Shown here: positions 9,198-16,903 of the stretch, in pieces
Numbering within the stretch: the stretch's first letter is position 1
How the letters are laid out: the number at the start of each line of letters is the position of its first letter
Assembly (NCBI GenBank): GCA_019244055.1
Contig: JAFATG010000266.1
Coordinates: forward strand, 1-52,460
From: Acidobacteriaceae bacterium
GTDB lineage: Bacteria; Acidobacteriota; Terriglobia; Bryobacterales; Bryobacteraceae
DNA: 52,460 bases
Direction: 5' to 3'
Made by a program: the position numbers and the translations under genes
The notes under the pieces: model-generated
Seen by the model: only the letters and a program-made list of their open reading frames with translations
The model's database searches: none
Told to the model about the DNA's origin: nothing

Positions 9198-9226
9198 AGT
9201 ATGAGATACCTGTTCCGGAGTGTCAA
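9198..9226 (-). promoter_or_regulatory. Sigma-70-type promoter for feoA and the downstream run
   Basis: On the minus strand TTGACA (9226-9221), a 17-nt spacer and CATACT (9203-9198) match the dnaK promoter in both boxes and spacing. Transcription should start near 9191, about 10 nt before the feoA ATG. No Fur-box-like palindrome is evident here, so iron control, if any, is not shown by the sequence. This single promoter could serve seven genes, since no terminator-like hairpin with a T-run is seen before xerC ends. Confidence 0.72.
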
Positions 9227-9283
9227 GTTATTGCTTTACAAGAGGATAGTCGCAGATTGAACGGTTCTGGCAACCCATCAAAC

Positions 9284-9294
9284 GTCAAATTGAC
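9284..9294. promoter_or_regulatory. Small perfect palindrome between feoA and the MerR-TPR gene
   Basis: GTCAA-A-TTGAC is an 11-bp perfect inverted repeat, 21 nt before the start of the MerR-type gene and 58 nt upstream of the feoA -35 box. It could be an operator for the neighbouring regulator or for another factor. This is only a suggestion, because the arms are short. Confidence 0.25.
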
Positions 9295-9314
9295 ATTGAT
9301 GTTATGATTCTCCT

Positions 9315-10304
9315 GTGCTGCGAGACCGCTCGCACCATCCTTCACCCTCATCGGTGCGCGAAGCGGGTGCTGCTTACACCCGCAAGGAAGTTTGTCGGCT
9401 GCTTAAGATCGACAATCGGCAATTGAAGGCGTGGGAGCATCAACAACTTATCCCGGAACGGGAGCAGTTCTCTTTCGCGGATCTCCTCTCCCTGAAGCGG
9501 ATCGCACGGCTCCGGAGCGAAAAAGCACCTCCGCGTCAAATCAAGAAGGCTTTCGACCGGGTTCGAGCTTTGGTGAAAGACTCCCCGAGCCTTGCCGAAG
9601 ACATACACGTTTACAAAGACGGCCGCAGCGTTCGCGTGCGGATCGGCAAACAGAAGCTGGACCCTTCCGGCCAACTTCTGTTTGACTTCGATGAGGACGA
9701 AATCAAGAAGCTGCTGCAGCTCCCGGCGACTCCCAAGAACCACACCAACATCGCCGAAAAGCTCCGCAACAAGCTGGAAGCGGACCGCTGGTTTGAGCAC
9801 GGGCTCGAACTGGAGCAGAGGGGCGCGCCCGCTGAGCAGATTATTACGGCCTATGAGAAGGCGGCGGAGCTTGATCCGCGCTCGGCCGGAGCACAGGTCA
9901 ACCTCGGAACTGTGTTCTTTAACGGCCACGCCTGGGCCGAGGCGGAAAAGCATTACAAAAAAGCCCTCGAAGTGGATCCAGAATACGCGTTAGCGCACTT
10001 CAATCTAGGGAATCTCTACGACGAGCAGGGTGACTCCACGCTCGCGATGCATCATTACAGTGAAGCAATCCGGCTGCAGCCGAACTATGCGGATGCGCAC
10101 TACAATCTGGCGCTCTTGCATCAGGCTCAACGGGACGTCATGGGCGCCGTGCGGCACTGGCGGCTGTATCTGAAGTTGGACCAAACGAGTACCTGGGCGC
10201 AAATCGCCAAGCGTGAGCTAAACAAGCTCGAAGCCATGACGGTGGTGCCAGGAAGCCGCCCGTCTTCATCGAAACTGCACTTGCTAAAGAGTGAAAAGGC
10301 TTGA
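9315..10304 (+). CDS. MerR-type DNA-binding domain fused to TPR repeats
   Basis: The 329-residue protein combines an N-terminal MerR-like winged helix-turn-helix (about residues 20-85; it contains AYTRKEVCRLLKIDNRQLKAW, and a helix RQIKKAF) with tetratricopeptide repeats in the C-terminal half (about 165-290). The TPR consensus is clear in AQVNLGTVFFNGHAWAEAEK, AHFNLGNLYDEQGDSTLAMH and AHYNLALLHQAQRD. A middle segment (about 95-160) is charged and unassigned. Classic MerR proteins carry a dimerising coiled coil and a ligand domain there, so this is a non-standard regulator that probably senses a protein partner. The start is GTG. It is divergent from feoA with 133 nt between the starts, so control of the feo run is possible but unproven. 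Confidence 0.8.
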   Translation: MLRDRSHHPSPSSVREAGAAYTRKEVCRLLKIDNRQLKAWEHQQLIPEREQFSFADLLSLKRIARLRSEKAPPRQIKKAFDRVRALVKDSPSLAEDIHVYKDGRSVRVRIGKQKLDPSGQLLFDFDEDEIKKLLQLPATPKNHTNIAEKLRNKLEADRWFEHGLELEQRGAPAEQIITAYEKAAELDPRSAGAQVNLGTVFFNGHAWAEAEKHYKKALEVDPEYALAHFNLGNLYDEQGDSTLAMHHYSEAIRLQPNYADAHYNLALLHQAQRDVMGAVRHWRLYLKLDQTSTWAQIAKRELNKLEAMTVVPGSRPSSSKLHLLKSEKA

Positions 10305-10323
10305 TCCCGCGATTAGGCCGCTG

Positions 10324-11097
10324 TTACTTCTTAACTGGGGGTGGGGGCGGCGGAGTCTGCGGCTCACCGAATGTCACGGTGGATTCTGCTCCGAACTTCC
10401 TGTAATCCGAGTAGCGAATGATCACACGAACTCGTTGCGGCCAATCCCGAAAGAATAGCGTATCGTCGGCATACGTTTCCGTTGGGAAGAACCACTTATT
10501 GTCGACTAGTTGCCGGATGGTAGTGAAGTGTGGCGTCAGGTTCTGCGACTTAGTGGTTTCAATCTGAGGAACGGACTGGCCCTCGCTACGAACTACTGAG
10601 AAGTCCGACTCTCTCACCCAGAGCATCCCCTCGAAAAAGCGCTGACCGGCAAGGATCTGGCGCGGGCGGATGTATTCAAGAAAGCACTTATAACCATCCA
10701 TTACCTGTTCGCCCTTATACTGCCCCTCATACAGGGAGACTTGCGCAGTCGTTAGCAGGAGCGGATTGATGTTTCGTATGTCGGTGAAATCTTCGGGTGT
10801 GAGTTTAAGACGTGTAAGCGTGTTGACGGGCTCGCCTATTTGCTGCTCGTAGCGGCCGCGGGTTGGTGAAAACGTGACATCCGTAAGGGTGTGATACTCG
10901 CCGGTGACTTTCCCCAAATCGTTGATTTCCTGCAAAGTAACAGATTGGCGGTAGGTGTAGTCTGCACGCGCAAGCGCGTTCTGGTTTTCCCGCTCGGCGA
11001 CCTTATGGAGCAAACCGGGTGGCGGCTCATCGGCAAATACAGCGCGCGGGCCTAGCAGGAAAGCCGATGCTAGGATTAGGGCGATGCTTCGAGCCAT
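10324..11097 (-). CDS. Secreted protein of unknown function
   Basis: I place the start at the ATG at 11097, which gives 257 residues beginning with a clean signal peptide (MARSIALILASAFLLGPRAVFA cleaved near residue 22); an upstream ATG at 11127 would add ten residues before it. The mature part is mostly beta-type, with the Tyr/Arg-rich pattern of secreted acidobacterial proteins that recall LolA/outer-membrane lipoprotein-sorting folds, for example GMLWVRESDFSVVRSEG. It ends in six consecutive prolines and VKK. No catalytic motif is seen. It converges with the MerR-TPR gene (19 nt apart) and its start is back to back with the CPBP protease gene. Confidence 0.6.
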   Translation of the reverse strand: MARSIALILASAFLLGPRAVFADEPPPGLLHKVAERENQNALARADYTYRQSVTLQEINDLGKVTGEYHTLTDVTFSPTRGRYEQQIGEPVNTLTRLKLTPEDFTDIRNINPLLLTTAQVSLYEGQYKGEQVMDGYKCFLEYIRPRQILAGQRFFEGMLWVRESDFSVVRSEGQSVPQIETTKSQNLTPHFTTIRQLVDNKWFFPTETYADDTLFFRDWPQRVRVIIRYSDYRKFGAESTVTFGEPQTPPPPPPVKK

Positions 11098-12070
11098 GCG
11101 CCCATTTTTTATAGCGTTAGTGTGCACGTGGATAGCAATACTCGGGGCTGCGATCTTCTATTTTCGCCAAATGGCCCACTCACATTGGGTGATGACGGCG
11201 GCGCTTCCAGCGTTTCTGATCGAAGCGTTCTTCTATCTAGGGTCTGTGTTCAAGGAGCCACGTGACTGGATCGGCCGGGTCGGTCCCCCGCGATTGCGGG
11301 CAGCCCTCCTCTGGGTGAGTGCAGTTATTCCTTACTGTGTATTTGCGCTGACCGCCGACACCTTTCAGAGAAACGCGTTTTACCTGCTTGCCGCGCTATC
11401 CGCCATTCTTGCGTTTTGGTACGTGCTCCTGCCCAGGCGTCCCGCCTACGACTTCGGGTTTCTGGTCATCGCCGCTGCGCCGATCATCGCGCGGGTCTTT
11501 CCCCGCATCTACGTCTCCCCCGACCCGCATCTTCGTGTTGATGTGCTCGGACACTTGATGTGGATCCGGCTCGCAATCGCGGCGCTTTTCACATTCCGGC
11601 ACTGGAACCCCGGAGAATTCGGATTTTGGCCCCGTTATCGCGAATGGCGAACCGGTCTGCTATGGTACGCGGTCTCAGCGATTCCTATCATCGCTATGGC
11701 ACTAGCCATACATGATGTTCATTTCGAGCCATTGCACGGCCCATGGTGGCGAGTGGCTGCGATAGTCATCGGAACGTTTTTCGGCGTGCTTTGGATTGTG
11801 GCGCTCAGCGAAGAATTGTTTTTTCGCGGGGTGATCGAACGCGGGCTGCTCGATTCGTGGAAATCACCGGCAGTGGCGATTGTGATCTCCTCATTGCTGT
11901 TCGGCGTCGTACATCTCTGGTTCCACGACTATCCCGATTGGCGAAGGGCCGTGACAGCGAGTCTGCTAGGCGCTGCCTGTGGATTCGCCTACTGGCAGAG
12001 CGGGAGCGTGCGGAGTCCCATGGTGACGCACGCATTCGTGGTGGCAACCTGGCGCATGTTCTTCAAATAG
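11084..12070 (+). CDS. CPBP-family intramembrane metalloprotease (CAAX/Abi type)
   Basis: This is a polytopic inner-membrane protein with about eight hydrophobic segments and the CPBP (Abi) signature in the C-terminal third. Motif 1 is EELFFRGVIERGLL (about residues 242-255), with the paired Glu and the Arg. Motif 2 is the His in FGVVHLWFHD (about 272-281). Motif 3 is the His in VTHAFVVATWRMFF near the end. Members cleave prenylated or other membrane substrates, or act in bacteriocin immunity; the substrate here is unknown. Two starts are possible, ATG at 11084 and ATG at 11096; the latter shares the tetranucleotide CATG with the divergent gene start. Total length is 328 or 324 residues. Confidence 0.8.
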   Translation: MLRAMRPFFIALVCTWIAILGAAIFYFRQMAHSHWVMTAALPAFLIEAFFYLGSVFKEPRDWIGRVGPPRLRAALLWVSAVIPYCVFALTADTFQRNAFYLLAALSAILAFWYVLLPRRPAYDFGFLVIAAAPIIARVFPRIYVSPDPHLRVDVLGHLMWIRLAIAALFTFRHWNPGEFGFWPRYREWRTGLLWYAVSAIPIIAMALAIHDVHFEPLHGPWWRVAAIVIGTFFGVLWIVALSEELFFRGVIERGLLDSWKSPAVAIVISSLLFGVVHLWFHDYPDWRRAVTASLLGAACGFAYWQSGSVRSPMVTHAFVVATWRMFFK

Positions 12071-12156
12071 CCGGCCGGCTACTCGTTTGTTGTAATCTTT
12101 CCTGTCAGAAATTCAGCCCGGCAACCGTTTATCTCATGTAAGGTGCAGAGAGGCGA

Positions 12157-12741
12157 GTGGAGGCGACGCGAGGTTTGACCCAACCCGTTATCGGCACAGC
12201 CAGCTCCTATCAAGCCGGTGATGCCGATTCCGAGTTCGAAGCCATTTTCCTGGAACATTACAAGCGCGTCCTGGCGATATTGGTTCACTTGGTTGGCGAT
12301 CGCGCGCAAGCGGAGGAGCTGGCGAACGAGGTTTTTTGGAAGCTGTCCCGCCAGTCCGCTCGGTGGCTGCTGACGAACAATGTCGGAGGCTGGCTCTATC
12401 GGGCGGCGACTCGCGCCGGGATCGATGCCTTACGCTCGGCGGCTCACCGCAAACGATATGAGCATGCGGCGGCATTGCACAACCAGGAGGGAGCGCTCGA
12501 GACCGGGCCACTTGACGACGTGCTCCGCAGAGAAGAAGCGGCGCGAGTGCGGGCGGTACTCCAATCCATGAAGCCCGCCCAAGCACAACTGCTGCTTATG
12601 CGCGGGAGCGGCGCCTCTTATAGGGAACTCGCGGACGCGCTGGAGGTCGCGATCGGAAGTGTAGGAACGCTGCTAAACCGCGCCGAGCTGGAATTTCGCA
12701 AGCGCTATTCGAAATTGGCGGAAAGAAAGGAAAAGCTATGA
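12157..12741 (+). CDS. RNA polymerase ECF-type sigma factor
   Basis: The 194-residue protein has the two-domain plan of extracytoplasmic-function sigma factors. Region 2 (about 25-95) includes FLEHYKRVLAILVHLVGDRA and GWLYRAATRAGIDALRS. Region 4 (about 130-185) includes MKPAQAQLLLMRGSGASYRELADAL, a helix-turn-helix that reads the -35 element. It is followed with a 4-nt overlap by its anti-sigma factor, then by an ABC transporter, so it probably controls envelope or export functions and its own operon. The start is GTG. A GGCAACC at about 12119 could be part of an ECF -35 element, but no matching -10 was convincing. Confidence 0.9.
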   Translation: MEATRGLTQPVIGTASSYQAGDADSEFEAIFLEHYKRVLAILVHLVGDRAQAEELANEVFWKLSRQSARWLLTNNVGGWLYRAATRAGIDALRSAAHRKRYEHAAALHNQEGALETGPLDDVLRREEAARVRAVLQSMKPAQAQLLLMRGSGASYRELADALEVAIGSVGTLLNRAELEFRKRYSKLAERKEKL

Positions 12742-13934
12742 GCTGCTTGACAGACGATTTGCTGCACACGCGTATGGACGGCGAGCTTGGGGCTGCCGAC
12801 TCGCACGAGGTCGACCAGCATTTACGCTGTTGTGCGGATTGCCACGCGAGATGGAGCAAACTTGCCGAGCAAACCGCGCAAGTCCGCGCCAGTCTGGATC
12901 AACTGGCTCCCCAAGGGGAAGCGGCGGCGATTGACCCGGCTCTTGCCTACAGCCGCTATCGCCAAGAATATGGTGGACGATTGCAGGCTTACCCGCAGTG
13001 GCTAAACCGCATCGCCGCCTGGAAACGCCCTCTCTGGAGCGGGGTCGCCGTGGCGTGCGCGATAGTGCTGGTGTTGAGTTTTGCGCCCGGCCGGAGTTGG
13101 GCTCAGAAGATCCTCGCCATGCTGCGCGTGCAGAAAGTAGCTGTGGTCCCGGTGGATGTATCTGCCTTAACCGCCGGCAGCCGGGGCAATGCACGCGAGA
13201 ATCTAATCGCGCAATTTATTTCGGACAACGTGGTTGTCACCTTGGATCCCGGTAAGCCCAGTCCTGCACCGGACGCAGCGGCAGCGAGCGCAATGGCTGG
13301 ATTCCCTGTCAGAACGCTCGATGAATTGGGATCACCCCAACGAATCCTCGTTTCCGGCGAAGGAGCATTTCATATGACCCTCGACCGGGACCGGATGCAG
13401 GCTGTTCTCGATCAGACTGGACGTTCCGATATTCAGATTCCTGCGGCGGTGGACGGCAGCACGGTTGCAGTCCACATCCCAAAGCTGGTGCGCTCCATGT
13501 ATGGTAGCTGCCCCGAAAAGGGCGATCAGCCGCCAACGCGCGAGTCGGGCGGCGCGGTTCCTGGTCTGCCCGCTGGAAACTGCATCGATTTTATTCAGGT
13601 CCCGAGCCCCATCGTCAGTGTTCCGCCTTCGCTCAACCTCTCCGCCTTGGCGGAAGCCGGTCTTCAGGTTGCCGGCATGAGCGCCGCGGAAGCGCAGGCG
13701 TTTTGTCGAACCGTGGACTGGTCCTCAACACTCGTGATCCCGATTCCTGAAAGAGATAGTTCGCACCGAACTGTAAATGTTGAGGGCGTGAACGGCACGT
13801 TGATTGAAGCGAGTCCGCATGGCAACTTCTCAGGCCTATACACGCTGATCTGGGTGAAGAATGGCATTATTTACTCGCTCGGAGGAAACGGCAGCGCCAG
13901 CCGGGCTCTCGCCGCCGTACAATCACTAAATTGA
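12738..13934 (+). CDS. Zinc-finger anti-sigma factor with large extracytoplasmic domain
   Basis: The N-terminus has the anti-sigma zinc-binding (zf-HC2) motif His-x3-Cys-x2-Cys at His28, Cys32 and Cys35, with an extra Cys31. It should bind the sigma factor encoded just upstream (ATGA overlap). One transmembrane helix lies at about 98-115. About 280 residues would then be outside the cytoplasm, which is long for this family. The C-terminal part (about 345-398) resembles DUF4367-type domains by pattern: a short strand, WVKNGIIYSLGGN and a final helix. The outside domain is the likely stress-sensing part. Whether regulated proteolysis (for example by RseP, encoded at 20330) releases the sigma factor is an inference. 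Confidence 0.85.
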   Translation: MSCLTDDLLHTRMDGELGAADSHEVDQHLRCCADCHARWSKLAEQTAQVRASLDQLAPQGEAAAIDPALAYSRYRQEYGGRLQAYPQWLNRIAAWKRPLWSGVAVACAIVLVLSFAPGRSWAQKILAMLRVQKVAVVPVDVSALTAGSRGNARENLIAQFISDNVVVTLDPGKPSPAPDAAAASAMAGFPVRTLDELGSPQRILVSGEGAFHMTLDRDRMQAVLDQTGRSDIQIPAAVDGSTVAVHIPKLVRSMYGSCPEKGDQPPTRESGGAVPGLPAGNCIDFIQVPSPIVSVPPSLNLSALAEAGLQVAGMSAAEAQAFCRTVDWSSTLVIPIPERDSSHRTVNVEGVNGTLIEASPHGNFSGLYTLIWVKNGIIYSLGGNGSASRALAAVQSLN

Positions 13935-13937
13935 TTT

Positions 13938-14930
13938 GTGGGCGTTGTAAGCTCAAGCATTCGCGATCAGGAAGCGGAAACCTTACAACCGGAGCCATTG
14001 CCGACCGTGCCTCGCACCGAGCTGGCGATCTCGGCGCGTCGGCTGCGGAAAGTCTTCGAGGATAAGATCGCTGTTCGAGGCCTCACTCTGGACGTTCGCA
14101 GGGGGGAGGTCTTCGGCTTCTTGGGCCCTAATGGCGCCGGAAAGAGCACCTCGGTGAAGATGCTGCTGGATCTGGTAAAACCAAGTTCCGGCGATGCGGA
14201 GGTCCTTGGACGCCCAATCGGAGATCTGCAGGCCAAAGCCAGAATAGGCTTCCTCCCGGAGCATTTCCGCTTTTATGATTGGCTGACCGCAACCGAGCTC
14301 TTGCGTTTGCATGGCCGGCTCTATGACATTCCGCCCGAAGCGTTGCGGCATCGTGTACCGACTATGCTCGAAACCGTCGGGCTATCCCCGCACAGCAAAA
14401 AGCAACTGCGGCACTTCTCGAAAGGGATGCTGCAGCGAATCGGATTAGCCCAGTCGTTGATCAACGAACCCGACCTGCTGTTTCTGGACGAACCGACATC
14501 GGGGCTTGATCCAGTCGGCCGGAGGCTTGTTCGCGACATCATTAAATCCGAGCGGGAACGCGGTGCGACTGTCTTCCTCAACTCGCACCTGCTGAGCGAG
14601 GTTGAAGTCACTTGCGACCGCGTCGCATTCATCAAAGCGGGAGAAGTAATCGAGATCCGCGATATGAACAGCTTTGCCGAAGGCCGAAACGGCATTCGCG
14701 CGCGAGTGACCGGGATATCCGAGGACGTGTTGCTTGGGCTCCATGCGTTCGCCTCTTCTGTCCTTTGCGATAGCGAGCTATTGACCATGAACCTCAACGG
14801 CCCCGAGCTAGCGCCGCGCGTTTTGCGGTACTTGGTCGAACACGGCGTAGAAGTGTTCGAATTTACTCCCGTTCGGTTATCTCTCGAAGATCGCTTTCTT
14901 GAAATCCTGGGAGCCGATCACGGTCTATGA
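13938..14930 (+). CDS. ABC transporter ATP-binding protein
   Basis: This is the ATPase subunit of an ABC-2-type exporter. The 330 residues include about 35 extra N-terminal residues, Walker A GPNGAGKST (about 63-71), Q-loop region FLPEHFRFYD (about 105), signature FSKGMLQRIGLAQ (about 157) and Walker B LLFLDEPTSGLDP (about 178). The LPEH in the Q-loop region, in place of the usual Pro-Gln, and the signature SKGM are typical of the CcmA/NatA-like exporter branch. The gene starts with GTG 3 nt after the anti-sigma factor stop and overlaps the permease gene by 4 nt. The exported substrate is unknown. Confidence 0.93.
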   Translation: MGVVSSSIRDQEAETLQPEPLPTVPRTELAISARRLRKVFEDKIAVRGLTLDVRRGEVFGFLGPNGAGKSTSVKMLLDLVKPSSGDAEVLGRPIGDLQAKARIGFLPEHFRFYDWLTATELLRLHGRLYDIPPEALRHRVPTMLETVGLSPHSKKQLRHFSKGMLQRIGLAQSLINEPDLLFLDEPTSGLDPVGRRLVRDIIKSERERGATVFLNSHLLSEVEVTCDRVAFIKAGEVIEIRDMNSFAEGRNGIRARVTGISEDVLLGLHAFASSVLCDSELLTMNLNGPELAPRVLRYLVEHGVEVFEFTPVRLSLEDRFLEILGADHGL

Positions 14931-15760
14931 CACACGCCTGGATCATGGCCGGCGTAACGTTTCGCGAAGCGGCGCGGAAGAAGATTCTCTGGATGGCTCT
15001 GGCCGCGGGTGTGGCGTTTCTTCTGCTCTTCTCTTTGGGACTTCACTTCCAGATGGAATCGTTTGAGGACAATCATGTCCGTGGCTTCGTTCGCAGGCAG
15101 GCCGTCAGCGGCATCCTGATGATGGGGTTCTACGCTATCGACTCGCTTGTTGTCGTCATGACAGTGTTGGCGTCGGTTGATACGTTGTCCGGCGAGATCG
15201 CCTCCGGCGCGATTCAGGCGATCGCAACCAAACCGGTAAGCCGGTGGGAAGTGCTGGCCGGTAAGTGGCTGGGGTTTTCCTTCATGTTGTCGCTGTATAT
15301 CGCGCTCATGGTCATCGGGATCGACACGCTGGCGCACTTCATAACCGGCGTTGCAGCACGTCACATCCTCCGCGGGTTTGGCTTGATTTGGATGGAAAGC
15401 ATGCTGCTCTTGTCAGTGACATTTTTCTTCGGCACCTGGTTTTCCACTCTCACCAACGGCGTGCTTACGCTTGGGCTTCACGGCCTGGCCTTTCTGGGAG
15501 GCTGGCTGGAACAGGCAGGAGCCTTGACGCACACGCCGAAGGCCGTAGATGTCGGAATTGTCGCGAGCATTCTGATGCCGAGCGAATCCCTTTGGCGCAG
15601 GGCCGTGTTCGAAATGCAGTCGCCGCTGACGACAGCTTTGAACTTCTCGCCCTTCAGCGGAGCGTCGGTGCCGAGCCCCCTCATGATCGGCTACGCGGCC
15701 CTTTATCTTGTGCTGTTTTTCTTCCTGGCAATTCAACGCCTTGAAAAACGCGATCTCTAA
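14927..15760 (+). CDS. ABC-2 type transporter permease
   Basis: The 277-residue protein has about six hydrophobic segments and an N-terminal MTHAWIMAGVTFREAARKK, which is typical of ABC-2/NosY-like permeases. The phrase VDTLSGEIASGAIQAIATKP (about 85-104) is the conserved cytoplasmic block that couples to the ATPase. It overlaps the ATPase gene by 4 nt and forms the exporter with it. It is the last gene of the sigma/anti-sigma/ABC operon. A 7-bp hairpin (TCCATTC/GAATGGA at 15858-15876) follows about 100 nt later but has no T-run, so it is not a convincing terminator. Confidence 0.88.
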   Translation: MTHAWIMAGVTFREAARKKILWMALAAGVAFLLLFSLGLHFQMESFEDNHVRGFVRRQAVSGILMMGFYAIDSLVVVMTVLASVDTLSGEIASGAIQAIATKPVSRWEVLAGKWLGFSFMLSLYIALMVIGIDTLAHFITGVAARHILRGFGLIWMESMLLLSVTFFFGTWFSTLTNGVLTLGLHGLAFLGGWLEQAGALTHTPKAVDVGIVASILMPSESLWRRAVFEMQSPLTTALNFSPFSGASVPSPLMIGYAALYLVLFFFLAIQRLEKRDL

Positions 15761-15889
15761 ACCGGTGATGTCCCAATCCGCGCGCAAATTTCGGGCCTTT
15801 CTTGGGCGTGTTACCCGTTCTATATCATTTGGGCCGACCGATAGATCTCGGTTGGGTTCCATTCTTGTGGAATGGATCATGATAAAGGC

Positions 15890-15907
15890 TTGACTTTTTA
15901 CCGTCAA
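15890..15907 (+). promoter_or_regulatory. Inverted repeat with possible -35 box upstream of the 15958 gene
   Basis: TTGAC (15890-15894) and GTCAA (15903-15907) form a short inverted repeat, and TTGACT also fits a -35 box. The best -10 (TCTATT, 15916-15921) is 20 nt away, which is too far for a good promoter. It is listed because the stretch 15761-15957 holds no gene and must contain the control region for the next gene. Confidence 0.25.
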
Positions 15908-15957
15908 GGCGTGCGTCTATTGAAAACGCTTAGCTCTAAGTAGAACGGGAGGTCACC

Positions 15958-16485
15958 GTGATTCGTTCTCTGCTCTCCCTGGTCACGCTTTCGGCGATGA
16001 TGTTGGCCGCCCAAAGCACGACTTCAGACGAGCCCTTCACTCCAGAAACCGCAATCTCGCTCAGCCACGATCTGATGCGGGACGTGCGGCTGGGCAACGT
16101 TCAGCGCGCGATTATCAGCGACATTCAGCTCGAGATCGTGTTTATGGGCCTCAGCAGAATGGCCGAACTGAGCGCCAGCAGCGGCTCTGCTGCCGAGGCG
16201 CAGTCCACTGCCCAGCTCAGCGACTTACGCAACAAATTCACCCAGACAACGAAGGCCAAATCGGCTGGAAGACTTCCGAATGACCCGGCAGCCACAGCAC
16301 CGCTTCTACCGCTCGCCGCGGACGTAGAGCTGGCGGCGCAAATCGGCGATCTCAAGAGCGCGAACGAGGCCGTTGGAAGATTCAGAGCCGCTGTCTTTAA
16401 GGTAGCCGAAGATCAATTCCAAAAGCGACGGGATGCCGATCGCGAGAGGCTCTCAGGACCGGCGCGCGACTACTCTGACCTTTAG
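15958..16485 (+). CDS. Secreted protein of unknown function
   Basis: The 175-residue product starts with a signal peptide (cleavage probably after MLAAQ, about residue 20). The rest is predicted helical, with an Ala/Ser-rich middle and a charged C-terminus. No domain is recognised. The GTG start has a strong GGGAGG Shine-Dalgarno 5 nt upstream. An upstream inverted repeat TTGAC-N8-GTCAA (15890-15907) may be a promoter or operator element. It is followed 7 nt later by a small TPR-like gene. Confidence 0.6.
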   Translation: MIRSLLSLVTLSAMMLAAQSTTSDEPFTPETAISLSHDLMRDVRLGNVQRAIISDIQLEIVFMGLSRMAELSASSGSAAEAQSTAQLSDLRNKFTQTTKAKSAGRLPNDPAATAPLLPLAADVELAAQIGDLKSANEAVGRFRAAVFKVAEDQFQKRRDADRERLSGPARDYSDL

Positions 16486-16492
16486 AAATGAA

Positions 16493-16903
16493 ATGAGGCG
16501 AGCCCTTACAGCCGGCGATGTGCAGACGGCTGAAGCGCTCGCCCCGAAGGTGCTCCAGCAGATCGAAGCAGGTATACTTCAGCGGCAGTTCCTTGGAGCC
16601 GACATTTACAACGCCTACGACGCGCTCGGGCGTGGCGCATTTCAAAGGGGAGATTATGAGGGCGCGGCTAGATTTCTACTGGAGGCAGCTAGCAAGACCA
16701 CAGGTGGGCCGAATCTGAACATCAGCGGTACCAATCTCACCCTCGCAAGATGGCTGCTCGACAAGGGCTATGGGAATGCCGTGATCCAGTTCCTGACAAC
16801 CTGCAAATCTTTCTGGAAATCGCCGGTTGTCGACCAGTGGATCGCTGAGATCAGAGGCGGACAAAAGCCTAGTTTCCTCCCCAACGTACGCTACCCCTCC
16901 TGA
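16493..16903 (+). CDS. Small helical (TPR-like) protein of unknown function
   Basis: From the ATG at 16493 the product is 136 residues; an earlier in-frame start at 16433 would overlap the preceding gene and looks less likely. The sequence has helix pairs reminiscent of tetratricopeptide repeats, for example IYNAYDALGRGAFQRGDYE and LTLARWLLDKGYGNAVIQF. No signal peptide is seen, so it may be cytoplasmic or be a C-terminal piece of a once longer protein encoded with the preceding gene. It is followed by a gene-free stretch with signs of decay. Confidence 0.5.
   Translation: MRRALTAGDVQTAEALAPKVLQQIEAGILQRQFLGADIYNAYDALGRGAFQRGDYEGAARFLLEAASKTTGGPNLNISGTNLTLARWLLDKGYGNAVIQFLTTCKSFWKSPVVDQWIAEIRGGQKPSFLPNVRYPS

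Noticed and set aside
15858-15876. Hairpin TCCATTC/GAATGGA as the terminator of the ABC operon
   Set aside because: The stem is AT-rich and no T-run follows it.
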